Origin: Catenovulum sp052056295
Lineage (GTDB): Bacteria > Pseudomonadota > Gammaproteobacteria > Enterobacterales > Alteromonadaceae
DNA length: 64,000 nt
Direction of reading: 5' to 3'
Assembly: GCF_052056295.1 (NCBI RefSeq)
Contig: NZ_CP182493.1
Location: 3,348,001-3,412,000 of the forward strand
Made by a program: the position numbers and the translations under genes. The notes beneath the pieces are model-generated. The model ran no database searches, was not told where the DNA came from, and was given only the letters and a program-made list of their open reading frames with translations. This document shows, one piece after another, positions 1 through 8,812 of this stretch (position 1 is the stretch's first letter; each line of letters opens with the position of its first letter).

Positions 1-704
1 CACAACTAAGCCGCTGGTGCGATTTAAGAGTAATTTGGGGCGGCGACCAAAGCATAGCTGCAATTAGCCAAATAGAGCCGAATACCAAACAAATTGAATT
101 TCCTGACAGATATTCAATAGCGCTACTGAGCTTAAACAAAGATATAAAACAAACGGCGCAACAGTTTTTAACCGATGTATTGCCATTTAATCAACAAGCT
201 TGCTCGTCACCAAAAGCTATTTATTGGCTAAATGTGCCAGAAGAAAAACAACAAAACTTTTGGTCAAATATAGAAAACTTGCTGCCGAATAGCCGTAACC
301 AACTGACCATGAGCAACAAAGTTGAACAGCACATACTGCTGCAAAAACTTGCGGTAGAACATGGAATTGAATTAGCCAACCATACTGGCAAGTCATTTGC
401 TAAGATAAAAAGCATAGGGCCGTTAGGCCAATGTAAAGTCAAAAAATTGACAAGTGAAATGTTAGTTGCCCATTCAGGTAATGGTTTAGTGTTGCAAACT
501 GATATTGACGATGTATCTGAAATTGCCAGTAATGAAAAGTTGCAGTCGGTGATTATTGATGACCCAACCTTGGGTGAGACTGTACAAGTAGGCAAACGCA
601 GTGTGCAAGTAGGCCAAGCATTGGCGTTTGATACAGTTTGGGATGGGCAGAACTTGCTTGAGTGTTTTATCAATACTACAAGTATTAATAGCCCCAATAG
701 CTAG
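1..704 (+). CDS. LuxC-like acyl-CoA reductase, C-terminal part (partial)
   Basis: The reading frame is open from the first bases of the window to the stop at 702-704, so the gene begins to the left; about 233 residues are visible. The run VIWGGDQSIAAI followed by EFPDRYSIALL resembles the C-terminal half of the LuxC/acyl-CoA reductase family, which reduces activated fatty acids to aldehydes using NADPH. LuxC- and LuxE-like genes without luciferase are common in flagellar glycosylation islands, where they are thought to help make an acyl group for a sugar; that role is inference here. A TTG at 180 could be taken as a start, but the homology-like sequence runs straight through it, so it is internal. 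It precedes the maf gene by 17 bases. Confidence 0.6.
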   Translation, partial: QLSRWCDLRVIWGGDQSIAAISQIEPNTKQIEFPDRYSIALLSLNKDIKQTAQQFLTDVLPFNQQACSSPKAIYWLNVPEEKQQNFWSNIENLLPNSRNQLTMSNKVEQHILLQKLAVEHGIELANHTGKSFAKIKSIGPLGQCKVKKLTSEMLVAHSGNGLVLQTDIDDVSEIASNEKLQSVIIDDPTLGETVQVGKRSVQVGQALAFDTVWDGQNLLECFINTTSINSPNS

Positions 705-721
705 GAATTAGAGTTTAGACA

Positions 722-3028
722 ATGTTAAAAGATATTCGCTTACATATAGAACAAGACGAAGAAAAACAAAGCGAAATAGAAGCTAACTTAGCTGCTGACA
801 TCAAACGTATTCATGCACGTAATATCCAAGCATTTAGTTATCATATTCCGAGTTTATTAGAGCTAGTGCAACATGTGCAAACATCTAACGCAGCTTTAAT
901 CTGTAACAAATTTGGTGAAAAAAATATAGTTGATTATGGTAATGGACGCACCTTGTATGGACTTAATCCGCTACAAGAAATTGACAAGCAGTATCAAGAA
1001 TTTTGTCGTTTTCCACAGAAAGTTGAGCTTGCAGCGGACAGCATAGTTGAACAAGGTGAGGATTCAGATCAAGACGAAAACAGTGACGCTAACAATCTAG
1101 GCCTCTCAACATCAGCCAACTACCAAGAATATTTATCTCGAACCGCTTTACCACAAGACATCGAGGTTTTAGTTGTACTTGGCATTGGTTTAGGTAGACA
1201 TATCCAGTCGCTCATCGCAAATCACAATATTCGTCATTTAGTGGTTTACGAACCTGAAGTGCAATATTTTCAGTGCTCAGTGATGGCGACTGATTGGGAA
1301 AATATGCTCGACCAAGCGAAAGCTAAAAAAACTTCAATTTATTTACAAGTAAACAAAGACGGCCGTGACATAACCGCAGATTTGTCAGAGCTGAATCAAC
1401 ACTTTGCGTTTGAACAGTTTTATTTGTATCAGCATTACCATCACCCAATATTTGATTCAGTAGCGGCCAGTTTACGTGATCATACTTGGCAATATTGTGT
1501 AACCAACGGCATACGAGTTAAACAGCAAAGCGCAGCTAACTATATCCCTATTTGGACACAATCCATTGCTTTGGACACAGTCGAAGATGTAGAAAAGAGC
1601 GATTCAAGCTTCTTTAAAAATAATATAGCTGCATTTAAAAAATATTACCCAGCGATAGCGAAAGAGTTCGAGCGGTATCAAAGTAAAACTTGGAATACAG
1701 TTTTGCATGCTGATAAACAAATAAACCTAATTGAAAATAACACACTAGCTTGTTGGCATGGGGATGATCCTAAAACTGAAGGCGAACAGAATTTTGCTAA
1801 TTTTAGCCGTTATCCAAATAAAGACGGTTTAGTTTTAGGCTACAAAGGCACTAAACTTAAACATTATTTACACTACCAATTTGTTGCTGAAACCGAAAAA
1901 ATTCTTGAAGAATTAGAAGAAGAAGCAGGCCAACTTCCAGAAGAGATAAAATCTCTAATAGTATTTGGTATAGGCACTGGCTACCAATTAGATAGTTTGT
2001 TTGCCAATCACAGGGTCGAAAACCTATTTATTTGTGAGCCGAATCGCGACTTCTTTTATGCCTCGTTACATGCGATTGATTGGGCAAAATATTTAAAACA
2101 AATTGACGACTCAGGTGCACGCCTATACTTAAATATTGGTGATGATGGTACGCATTTGTTCCGCGATTTATTAAACCAGTTTTATTCAATTGGCCCGTAT
2201 ATTCTGGCCAATACCTATTTTTACCAAAGCTATTACAATTCAAACTTAGTATCTGCTGTAGCCCAACTGCGTGAACAGCTACAGGTTGTAATCTCTATGG
2301 GAGAATACTACGACCACGCAAGGTATGGTATAGCTCATACCACTGAAACAATATCGCGTGGCTACCCATTTTTAATTAAAGATGCAGCAAAAAAGCTCAG
2401 CTACCAAGATAAAGAAGTACCGATATTTTTAGTTGGTAACGGACCATCGTTAGATAAAAGCATAGAAACTATTAAAGAGTGGAAAGAGCAAGCTATTGTA
2501 ATTTCTTGCGGTACAGCACTAATGCCACTATACAAAAATGGCATAGTGCCTGATTTTCATGCGGAGATAGAGCAAAACCGTTCAACCTTCGACTGGATAT
2601 GTCGTATTGGCGATTTTGACTACCTTAAGAAAATTAGTTTAATTAGCTGTAACGGTATTCATCCAGACACCTGTGATTTGTTTAAGGATGTATATTTAGC
2701 GTTTAAAGAGGGTGAGTCATCTACGATTTCAGCCTTAACTATACTAGGCAGAGAAAACTACGAAGAGCTTAAATTTGCTTTTCCAACTGTGTCGAACTTT
2801 GCATTAAACTTATTTACAAATGTAGGGTTTAATCAGATATATTTGTTTGGAGTTGATTTAGGTTTTGTCGATCCAGTTAACCATCACTCCCAGCAATCAG
2901 GATATTACTTAGAAGAAGGTAAAGAGCTTTATAACTACCAAGATAAAAATAATACTTCATTAGTCATTCCTGGAAATTTTCGCCAACCGTTTTCACCAAG
3001 CACGAATATAAAGTTTCTAAAACAATAA
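722..3028 (+). CDS. Maf-type motility accessory factor / flagellin glycosyltransferase (first part of a frameshifted gene)
   Basis: A 768-residue product of the Maf (motility accessory factor) family, which transfers nonulosonic acids to flagellin Ser/Thr before export. An N-terminal Rossmann-like unit occurs twice: GIGLGRHIQSLIANH (about residue 150) and GIGTGYQLDSLFANH (about residue 412), each followed by an EP...DW segment. A DUF115/MptE-like domain follows from about residue 566 (FLVGNGPSLDKS, then CGTALMPLYKNGIVPD, HAEIEQN). The frame ends abruptly after GNFRQPFSPS, where relatives read on in another frame. Downstream bases 2983-4308 encode the missing continuation one frame over, so this is the first part of a split gene or a sequencing-error product. 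The flagellin gene 15 kb downstream is the expected substrate. Confidence 0.85.
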   Translation: MLKDIRLHIEQDEEKQSEIEANLAADIKRIHARNIQAFSYHIPSLLELVQHVQTSNAALICNKFGEKNIVDYGNGRTLYGLNPLQEIDKQYQEFCRFPQKVELAADSIVEQGEDSDQDENSDANNLGLSTSANYQEYLSRTALPQDIEVLVVLGIGLGRHIQSLIANHNIRHLVVYEPEVQYFQCSVMATDWENMLDQAKAKKTSIYLQVNKDGRDITADLSELNQHFAFEQFYLYQHYHHPIFDSVAASLRDHTWQYCVTNGIRVKQQSAANYIPIWTQSIALDTVEDVEKSDSSFFKNNIAAFKKYYPAIAKEFERYQSKTWNTVLHADKQINLIENNTLACWHGDDPKTEGEQNFANFSRYPNKDGLVLGYKGTKLKHYLHYQFVAETEKILEELEEEAGQLPEEIKSLIVFGIGTGYQLDSLFANHRVENLFICEPNRDFFYASLHAIDWAKYLKQIDDSGARLYLNIGDDGTHLFRDLLNQFYSIGPYILANTYFYQSYYNSNLVSAVAQLREQLQVVISMGEYYDHARYGIAHTTETISRGYPFLIKDAAKKLSYQDKEVPIFLVGNGPSLDKSIETIKEWKEQAIVISCGTALMPLYKNGIVPDFHAEIEQNRSTFDWICRIGDFDYLKKISLISCNGIHPDTCDLFKDVYLAFKEGESSTISALTILGRENYEELKFAFPTVSNFALNLFTNVGFNQIYLFGVDLGFVDPVNHHSQQSGYYLEEGKELYNYQDKNNTSLVIPGNFRQPFSPSTNIKFLKQ

Positions 3029-3111
3029 TCGAACAAACCTTATCCTCAAGAAAAATTGAGTGTTTCAATGCATCAGATGGCGCTAGTATTCGCGGTGCGA
3101 GTCCTTTAATT

Positions 3112-4308
3112 TTGGACAGCGTATTGTTGGTTTCTTCACGCGACAATAAAGCAACATGCGTGGCAAATTTCAAACGCGATGTATTTTATACAGGAGATAA
3201 TTCTTCTTCATATCTCGAGCAACTTTTGCAAAAATTTAAACAAGAAAATTTGGTATTTGAATTAAAAGCATTAAAAGATTTGGTTGACAGTACTTCTGGT
3301 TCAGAAAAAGATATTGAGTACTTAGTTCAAAGACAAAAGGAAATGTTGTTTGCATCCTACTCTCACAGCAAATCATTGTTGTTTTTCTTGCTCTACGGAA
3401 CGGTAAATTATGCTAATGCTTTTTTTAGCAAATTGCTTTTATGCTCTAAAAAAGATGGGGCACTTTCAGATTCTATTGAGAAAGTTAAATTTGCTTGGAG
3501 TAATGCTCTTGATTGCGTCATAAGTGATGTAAGCGAGATTATTAAACTAGACCATTCCATTTCTTTGTCAGCAGCTAGAGAGTTGATTTTTTGTCGGCAT
3601 AACACTAAGTTTACTCATTTTAATTTTCTGAATTCAGAACCATATGCCAACAAATTTTTTGAAGGAATTAACAAGGCTACACAAGTTTTAGATGGGACAG
3701 TTCAAGATGAGCCATCTAATAGGTTGCTTTACGTCGATGCAAACGTTTGGGATTCTGATGAGTGCTTTGAAAAGCTAGACTGTAATGGTTCTACGATTTT
3801 GGTAAATGGGTGGGGTGAGAATTTATCCGAAGTATTGTCTTTGTTCTCTAAGCAATTTTCTGAGGGAGATCTAAAAGTAGTCATTCAACCTAAATTTATT
3901 GAAAATAAATCAGAGTTGTCGCTTTTTAGGGATGGCTCGAATGTTTTTAATTTGGATTACACTTCTGCATTAAAAGCCTATAAAGCGTTATTAGGTTCAC
4001 CTGATGCTGCGTTTTTTATACCTAAATTCCAAATTCTTGATTCATTCACTTCTCAAATAGGTGCTCTGATTAAACAATTGAACGGTATGCTAGATTCGAA
4101 ACTCGTTTGGGTTGAGTATTCTAGCTATATTGCCGGTTTTAAACGAGAAAGTTTTTTAGCAAGTATTCATTTAAAAGACGGCTTAGGTAATAGAGGTCGA
4201 GTTATTCAACTCCCACTATCGTTGGATGATGTTTGTGCGAGAAAATTCTCGTTAGACGAAGTTGAGCGTATGTATAAAAAGTTCTCAAATGTTTTTGAGA
4301 ACTTTTAG
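3112..4308 (+). CDS. C-terminal part of the Maf glycosyltransferase, separated by a frameshift
   Basis: This frame is not a free-standing gene in any obvious way: it has no convincing ribosome site or ATG near the TTG at 3112, and it is open upstream to about 2983, where it reads PTVFTKHEYKVSKTIIEQ and then FNASDGASIRGASPL. That is the normal continuation of the DUF115 part of Maf proteins (GNFR-PTVFTKHEF pattern). One extra base around 2981-2984 would fuse it to the preceding frame into a protein of about 1195 residues. The rest (about 400 residues, helical, no recognised motif) matches the variable C-terminal region expected of Maf. Either a real frameshift inactivates or phase-varies the gene, or one base is missing from the assembly. 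Confidence 0.6.
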   Translation: MDSVLLVSSRDNKATCVANFKRDVFYTGDNSSSYLEQLLQKFKQENLVFELKALKDLVDSTSGSEKDIEYLVQRQKEMLFASYSHSKSLLFFLLYGTVNYANAFFSKLLLCSKKDGALSDSIEKVKFAWSNALDCVISDVSEIIKLDHSISLSAARELIFCRHNTKFTHFNFLNSEPYANKFFEGINKATQVLDGTVQDEPSNRLLYVDANVWDSDECFEKLDCNGSTILVNGWGENLSEVLSLFSKQFSEGDLKVVIQPKFIENKSELSLFRDGSNVFNLDYTSALKAYKALLGSPDAAFFIPKFQILDSFTSQIGALIKQLNGMLDSKLVWVEYSSYIAGFKRESFLASIHLKDGLGNRGRVIQLPLSLDDVCARKFSLDEVERMYKKFSNVFENF

Positions 4309-4317
4309 GTCATTAGT

Positions 4318-6225
4318 ATGTGGAGTGCTAACTTTTCCAATTTCGTCACTATCTGGATGCAAACGTTTTTAGTTTGTCTTCCTTTGGTTCAAATTAGTAA
4401 AAATATACGTTCTAAGAGAGGTGCATTGTTCTTTGATCTTTGCATTGGAGACGTCATATTTGTTGCACTGTTCTCGTTAGTTGGGAGTATATTTTCAAGC
4501 ATATTTGCAATTCAATTTCTTTCTCTTGCACTTGTTCAAGTCTGGTGTATTTTTCTCTTTATTGATGCACTATTGTTTGTTCAATATCGTATCGAGCTTA
4601 CACCACAGAGTATCCAGTGGTTTTTTTCAGGTAGTAAAGGGATTCAAAAGGGCAGCTCATTTGCGCTAAATCTAGTCAAACAAAACCTTTGGATGACTGT
4701 TCTGCTTTGGGGCCCTTTATTACTTTTGATTGTAGCGCCTAATAGCCACCTTCTATCAGCAGCTATTTTAACAAGTATAGTTTTGATTGGGGGGGTTACA
4801 TTAAAGTACAAACTGTCATTAAAAACGCCATATTCAGCTGTATTACTAGCAATACTGTGCATGTTTTTTCAGCCTTTTATTCCATTTGGCTCCGATCAAA
4901 CTACCGAGATAGTTGTAAGTTTATTGCCTATACTGCCACTCGTTATTCATTTTTATTTGTTACGCGGTACAGCTTTTTATTCAGCCCCAAGTACATTGGC
5001 TAGTATGTTTTTTGGTTCATTAAAGGATTCCGATTTAGCTGATGTTGACACCTCTCAAATTGCCAGAGAATTTGAAGGTAAAGGAAAAAGCAACAAAAGC
5101 AAAAACAAAAGTGATTTATTTGGCCTATGCAAAAACGCCAATGTCATTCTGATTACCGTTGAATCTCTGGGAGCCTATGTTAAACCATACAAAAATGCTT
5201 CTGTAGATATGAAAACATTACAGAATCATTTTCGTGACGCTATGTTTTCTGAGCATCATTATTGCTTATGTCCGAACACAACGGTAGCAACGAATCAAAT
5301 TTATACTGGTCACTACTCTAACAACCCATACAACAAAAATGACTCTGTATTCTACGGAAAAGAGCCGCTTTATTTACAAGAGCTTAATTCAAATAACTAT
5401 TTCAGCATGTTTTTAGATCTGGCTGATATTAAGTTGTACGATTATTGGAAACTGTTAAAGCGAATAGGGTTTGACAAAATTTGGGGAACAAATGATTTGC
5501 CAAGCAAGGGGTTAAAGGCAGATTATCGTTTGTTAAATATGGTTGATGAAGTTGCTGGGATAGTTAACTCAAAGGAAAGACCTTTTTTTCTACATATTAT
5601 TAATGACCAAACACATATGCCATATGAAGTTGTTAACTCTGAAAAGTTTAACCGTCACAAAGACGGGAGTGAAAAGTCGAAATACCTCAACGCAGTCGAA
5701 GAGTTTGATTTTATTTTGGATGAATTTCTGACAAAACTTAAAACCAAAGTGGATTTGAGCAACACTATATTTGTGTTGACGGGCGATCATGGTGAGTCTT
5801 TTGGGGAGTTTGGATATTATTTTCATAGTAACTCTTCAATTATTCCCCAACTTCAAGTTCCATTCTTTTTACAGCACCCCAAATTAGCAAATCGTCCTAA
5901 AAATAAATTTGAGTCGTCATGTCACTTTGATATTTTTCCAACTCTTATGGATCTTTTGGGGATTGAGAACAAAGTTGAAGGTTTGGGGGAAAGCTTATTT
6001 TGCTCAACCGAAATAAGGCCCTACTTTTTTCATTCAGCAACATTAAAAGGAAACGCCCCTGCTAACTATAGTGTGCTGTATAACAATCAGCACTACTGGA
6101 ACGATAGGTTGTTTGGCAAACTTTATCAATTTGATAATGGGGAATTAGTAAAAAAAACCAATGAGGTTTATCAGAAAAGCATTTTAGTTCATTTTTTGAA
6201 AAAATATGGTTTGGTGGGCAATTAA
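4318..6225 (+). CDS. Membrane-anchored alkaline-phosphatase-superfamily transferase (sulfatase / phosphoethanolamine-transferase-like)
   Basis: A 635-residue inner-membrane protein. The first 220 or so residues contain five or six hydrophobic segments (for example DVIFVALFSLVGSIFSS and LWMTVLLWGPLLLLIV). A periplasmic sulfatase-fold domain starts near residue 273 (NVILITVESLG), with the probable Thr nucleophile in CLCPNTTVATNQIYTG, a metal-binding HIINDQTHMPYE (about 425) and TGDHGESFGEFG (about 487). This is the organisation of EptA/OpgE-type phosphoethanolamine and LtaS-type phosphoglycerol transferases. In this setting it could decorate a surface glycan with a phospho-substituent; the donor cannot be deduced. 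It starts 10 bases after the maf fragment and ends one base before the GT8 gene. Confidence 0.75.
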   Translation: MWSANFSNFVTIWMQTFLVCLPLVQISKNIRSKRGALFFDLCIGDVIFVALFSLVGSIFSSIFAIQFLSLALVQVWCIFLFIDALLFVQYRIELTPQSIQWFFSGSKGIQKGSSFALNLVKQNLWMTVLLWGPLLLLIVAPNSHLLSAAILTSIVLIGGVTLKYKLSLKTPYSAVLLAILCMFFQPFIPFGSDQTTEIVVSLLPILPLVIHFYLLRGTAFYSAPSTLASMFFGSLKDSDLADVDTSQIAREFEGKGKSNKSKNKSDLFGLCKNANVILITVESLGAYVKPYKNASVDMKTLQNHFRDAMFSEHHYCLCPNTTVATNQIYTGHYSNNPYNKNDSVFYGKEPLYLQELNSNNYFSMFLDLADIKLYDYWKLLKRIGFDKIWGTNDLPSKGLKADYRLLNMVDEVAGIVNSKERPFFLHIINDQTHMPYEVVNSEKFNRHKDGSEKSKYLNAVEEFDFILDEFLTKLKTKVDLSNTIFVLTGDHGESFGEFGYYFHSNSSIIPQLQVPFFLQHPKLANRPKNKFESSCHFDIFPTLMDLLGIENKVEGLGESLFCSTEIRPYFFHSATLKGNAPANYSVLYNNQHYWNDRLFGKLYQFDNGELVKKTNEVYQKSILVHFLKKYGLVGN

Positions 6226-6226
6226 A

Positions 6227-7366
6227 ATGGCTGAGTTTAATTTCGTATTCTGTATTGACGAACGATTTGTCGAGCCTTTGGGAGTTTTACTAACAAGTAT
6301 AGAAGCAAATAGAGCGCGATCTTTTGTTCCTCATTATCACGTGATTTATCAAGGCCTTTCAGGTGAAAAAAAATTACTACTTAAAAAAAGCCTATCTTCT
6401 GATGCCTTAATATCCTTTTATTCGTACACATCAAGTCACATTGGTTGCTTAAATGTCAGTGATGAATTTAAGAATCGCTTATCTGTTGCGACCTATTTTA
6501 GGTTTGAATTGGCGAGTATACTTCCAGAGTATATTGATAAAATATTATACCTAGATGCAGATATGCTAGTGCTCACTGACTTGGCGAAAATATTTGCATT
6601 AGACTTTACTGATGGAGAGTTAGCTGCTGTTGTTGAAGATGCTTTGGTTTCTAATAGCATGTACGCCAAAAACCTTGTAGATGGTGCCCGCTACTTTAAT
6701 GCTGGGATGATGATGATTGACATGGCCAGATGGCGAGCGTCCAATATAACTCAGCACTTGTGGGCAGCTTATGAGCAACACCCGAATGTTAAGTTCAATG
6801 ATCAAGACATACTAAATGTAGTTTTAAAGAACAGAGTTAAGATAATTGCTAACGGATGGAACTTACAAACTCAGTATTTAGTCAACAGTGCCCCAAATGC
6901 TATTGGCTCAACGCAAGATGTTGAGCACAAGATAATCCACTATACAGGAGCGGAGAAGCCTTGGCACTTTACTTGTGACCACCCCTATACTAAGCATTAC
7001 CTAAAATATCGAGCGTTATCTGAATTCAGTTTTCAGCCATTGCAACTCTATCTTGATGAGCATGATAAAAAATTACTAAGTCGGCTTACTAAGCTTCCTT
7101 CAAATTGCGGAGTTGTTATATATGCTTGCGGAGTTAAAGGACGAAGAATTTCCAGCTATATATCTCAATATTTACCCTATTTAGAAATCTCGCAAATGGT
7201 CGATAAAAAGGTATCAGGGTCAAATTGGCTTGGTAAAACAATTGAAGCAACATTAAAAAATGATCGAGATTGGATTATTGTTTGTTCTGAGAAGTTTGCG
7301 AGAGAGATATATAACGAACTTGTTGAACAAGGAATAAAACCAGACTCTATTATTTATCAGGAATAA
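6227..7366 (+). CDS. GT8-family glycosyltransferase with extra C-terminal domain
   Basis: About 379 residues from the ATG at 6227, which sits one base after the previous stop and has GGTGGG upstream; an in-frame ATG at 6206 lies inside the previous gene and is less likely. The GT8 (LgtC/RfaJ-like, retaining hexosyltransferase) signature is clear: KILYLDADMLVLTD around residue 107 with the DxD metal/nucleotide-sugar site, FNAGMMMIDMARWR (about 158), FNDQDILN (about 189) and HYTGAEKPWH (about 238). The last 100 residues (from VVIYACGVKGRRI) look like a small Rossmann-type domain seen attached to some cell-surface glycosyltransferases. The acceptor is unknown. Confidence 0.8.
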   Translation: MAEFNFVFCIDERFVEPLGVLLTSIEANRARSFVPHYHVIYQGLSGEKKLLLKKSLSSDALISFYSYTSSHIGCLNVSDEFKNRLSVATYFRFELASILPEYIDKILYLDADMLVLTDLAKIFALDFTDGELAAVVEDALVSNSMYAKNLVDGARYFNAGMMMIDMARWRASNITQHLWAAYEQHPNVKFNDQDILNVVLKNRVKIIANGWNLQTQYLVNSAPNAIGSTQDVEHKIIHYTGAEKPWHFTCDHPYTKHYLKYRALSEFSFQPLQLYLDEHDKKLLSRLTKLPSNCGVVIYACGVKGRRISSYISQYLPYLEISQMVDKKVSGSNWLGKTIEATLKNDRDWIIVCSEKFAREIYNELVEQGIKPDSIIYQE

Positions 7367-7369
7367 TTC

Positions 7370-8809
7370 ATGTCCGAACAAAGAACTTTAGTGGTGGCAG
7401 CTGCTTCTCAATCTGTCGTAGAAAAATGCATTGCGTCTGTTGCATTGTCTGGGAAAGTCACGTTATTAACAACCAAAAAGTATAGTTTGCCTATTGAGAG
7501 TTCAACCTTATATTTAGACGCAGCTATGTTTGATGAAGCACTAGAAATAGACTTTCCAGAGTATGATTCAATAGTATTAGTCCAGCCGAACGATAGAGTT
7601 GTATCGTATTTGAATGTTTACAGGTTTCTCCAAAAATACAATGTTGAACAGGTCAATATATTAACGCCAGATAAGCCAGCAATTTCTACTTCTGTATCTA
7701 AATTGCTTAGTTATTTTAGTTTAAGTGACGTTGAGTCCTGTCAAGTTATCCATATTGATCCGCAACTTATTCATGATTGTGTTTCTTTACCACAAATTTG
7801 TCACGGACAAATACTCAGTGGGGATTGGGATCTAGACTGTGTTCCGTTTGATTCGCACATAAGTTTTTATGAATCTCTCAAACAGAGAGTCGAACAAAAC
7901 GTACCATGGGAAGATACGCACTATTTTTCTGAAGTTTTGAGCGATATTCGAAGTGGACAATCAAGATTTGGTTGCAGTAGTGAAAGCGATTTAATTCGAC
8001 ACTGTGCAGCCATGGACAGTTTGTTTCAATCAATTTCCGAAGAAGGTTGGATTCAAAGTAAAGCTGTTGATTATGTGACGATCCATATTTCTAGAGATGG
8101 CAAAATGCTTTTTGCAGATGGAAGGCATAGGTTATCAATTGCCAAACAACTAAAACTAAAGTCTATACCTGTAAAGGTTTCTGTTCGTCACGCACAGTGG
8201 GTAAATCTCAAATCTGAAGTTAAATCGTACGCCAATGCTTTTTGCCATGGAAAACTATATGCCCCGGTTGAACATCCAGACTTTGTAGAGTTTGAGCAAA
8301 CTCAAGATTCTAGCCGATACACATTGATTCAACGGAATATTTTACCAACGAGTACAACTGTTTTAGATATTGGCAGTCACTGGGGGTATTTATGTGGATT
8401 TCTTGAAAAATTTGGCTATGACTGTACAGCAGTTGAAGGTGATGTAAAAAACTTCTATTTTCTAGATAAACTTAGAACGGCAAATCAGAAACAATTTAAA
8501 GCGGTCAGAACCAGTATATTTGATTTTGAGCAGAGTAAATTTGACGTTGTTTTGGCTTTAAATATCTTTCACCACTTTATTAAAACACCTGAGCTCCACA
8601 AAATGTTCGTCACATTTTTGGGCAAGCTCGATATTAATGAGATGTTTTTGCAAACACATTCAACCGATGAACCGCAAATGATTGGTGCGTATAAAAACTA
8701 TAAAGATGAAGAGTTTGCTCGCTTTGTAATCGAACATTCATGCTTGAACCGATTCGAACTTATTTCAGACATGGAACACGGGAGAAAACTATTTCATTTA
8801 GTTAAATAA
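7370..8809 (+). CDS. ParB-like domain plus class I SAM-dependent methyltransferase
   Basis: A 479-residue protein with at least two recognisable parts. Near residue 246 LFADGRHRLSIAKQ is the ParB/sulfiredoxin-type DGRHR motif. From about residue 331 VLDIGSHWGYLCGFL and TAVEGD form motif I and post-I of a class I methyltransferase, followed by VVLALNIFHHF. The first 150 residues are not recognised. The context (glycosyltransferases on both sides, same spacing of 3 bases) suggests methylation of a glycan or a glycan-linked group. The ParB-like domain in such proteins may bind nucleotide; its role here is inference. Confidence 0.65.
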   Translation: MSEQRTLVVAAASQSVVEKCIASVALSGKVTLLTTKKYSLPIESSTLYLDAAMFDEALEIDFPEYDSIVLVQPNDRVVSYLNVYRFLQKYNVEQVNILTPDKPAISTSVSKLLSYFSLSDVESCQVIHIDPQLIHDCVSLPQICHGQILSGDWDLDCVPFDSHISFYESLKQRVEQNVPWEDTHYFSEVLSDIRSGQSRFGCSSESDLIRHCAAMDSLFQSISEEGWIQSKAVDYVTIHISRDGKMLFADGRHRLSIAKQLKLKSIPVKVSVRHAQWVNLKSEVKSYANAFCHGKLYAPVEHPDFVEFEQTQDSSRYTLIQRNILPTSTTVLDIGSHWGYLCGFLEKFGYDCTAVEGDVKNFYFLDKLRTANQKQFKAVRTSIFDFEQSKFDVVLALNIFHHFIKTPELHKMFVTFLGKLDINEMFLQTHSTDEPQMIGAYKNYKDEEFARFVIEHSCLNRFELISDMEHGRKLFHLVK

Positions 8810-8812
8810 ATT

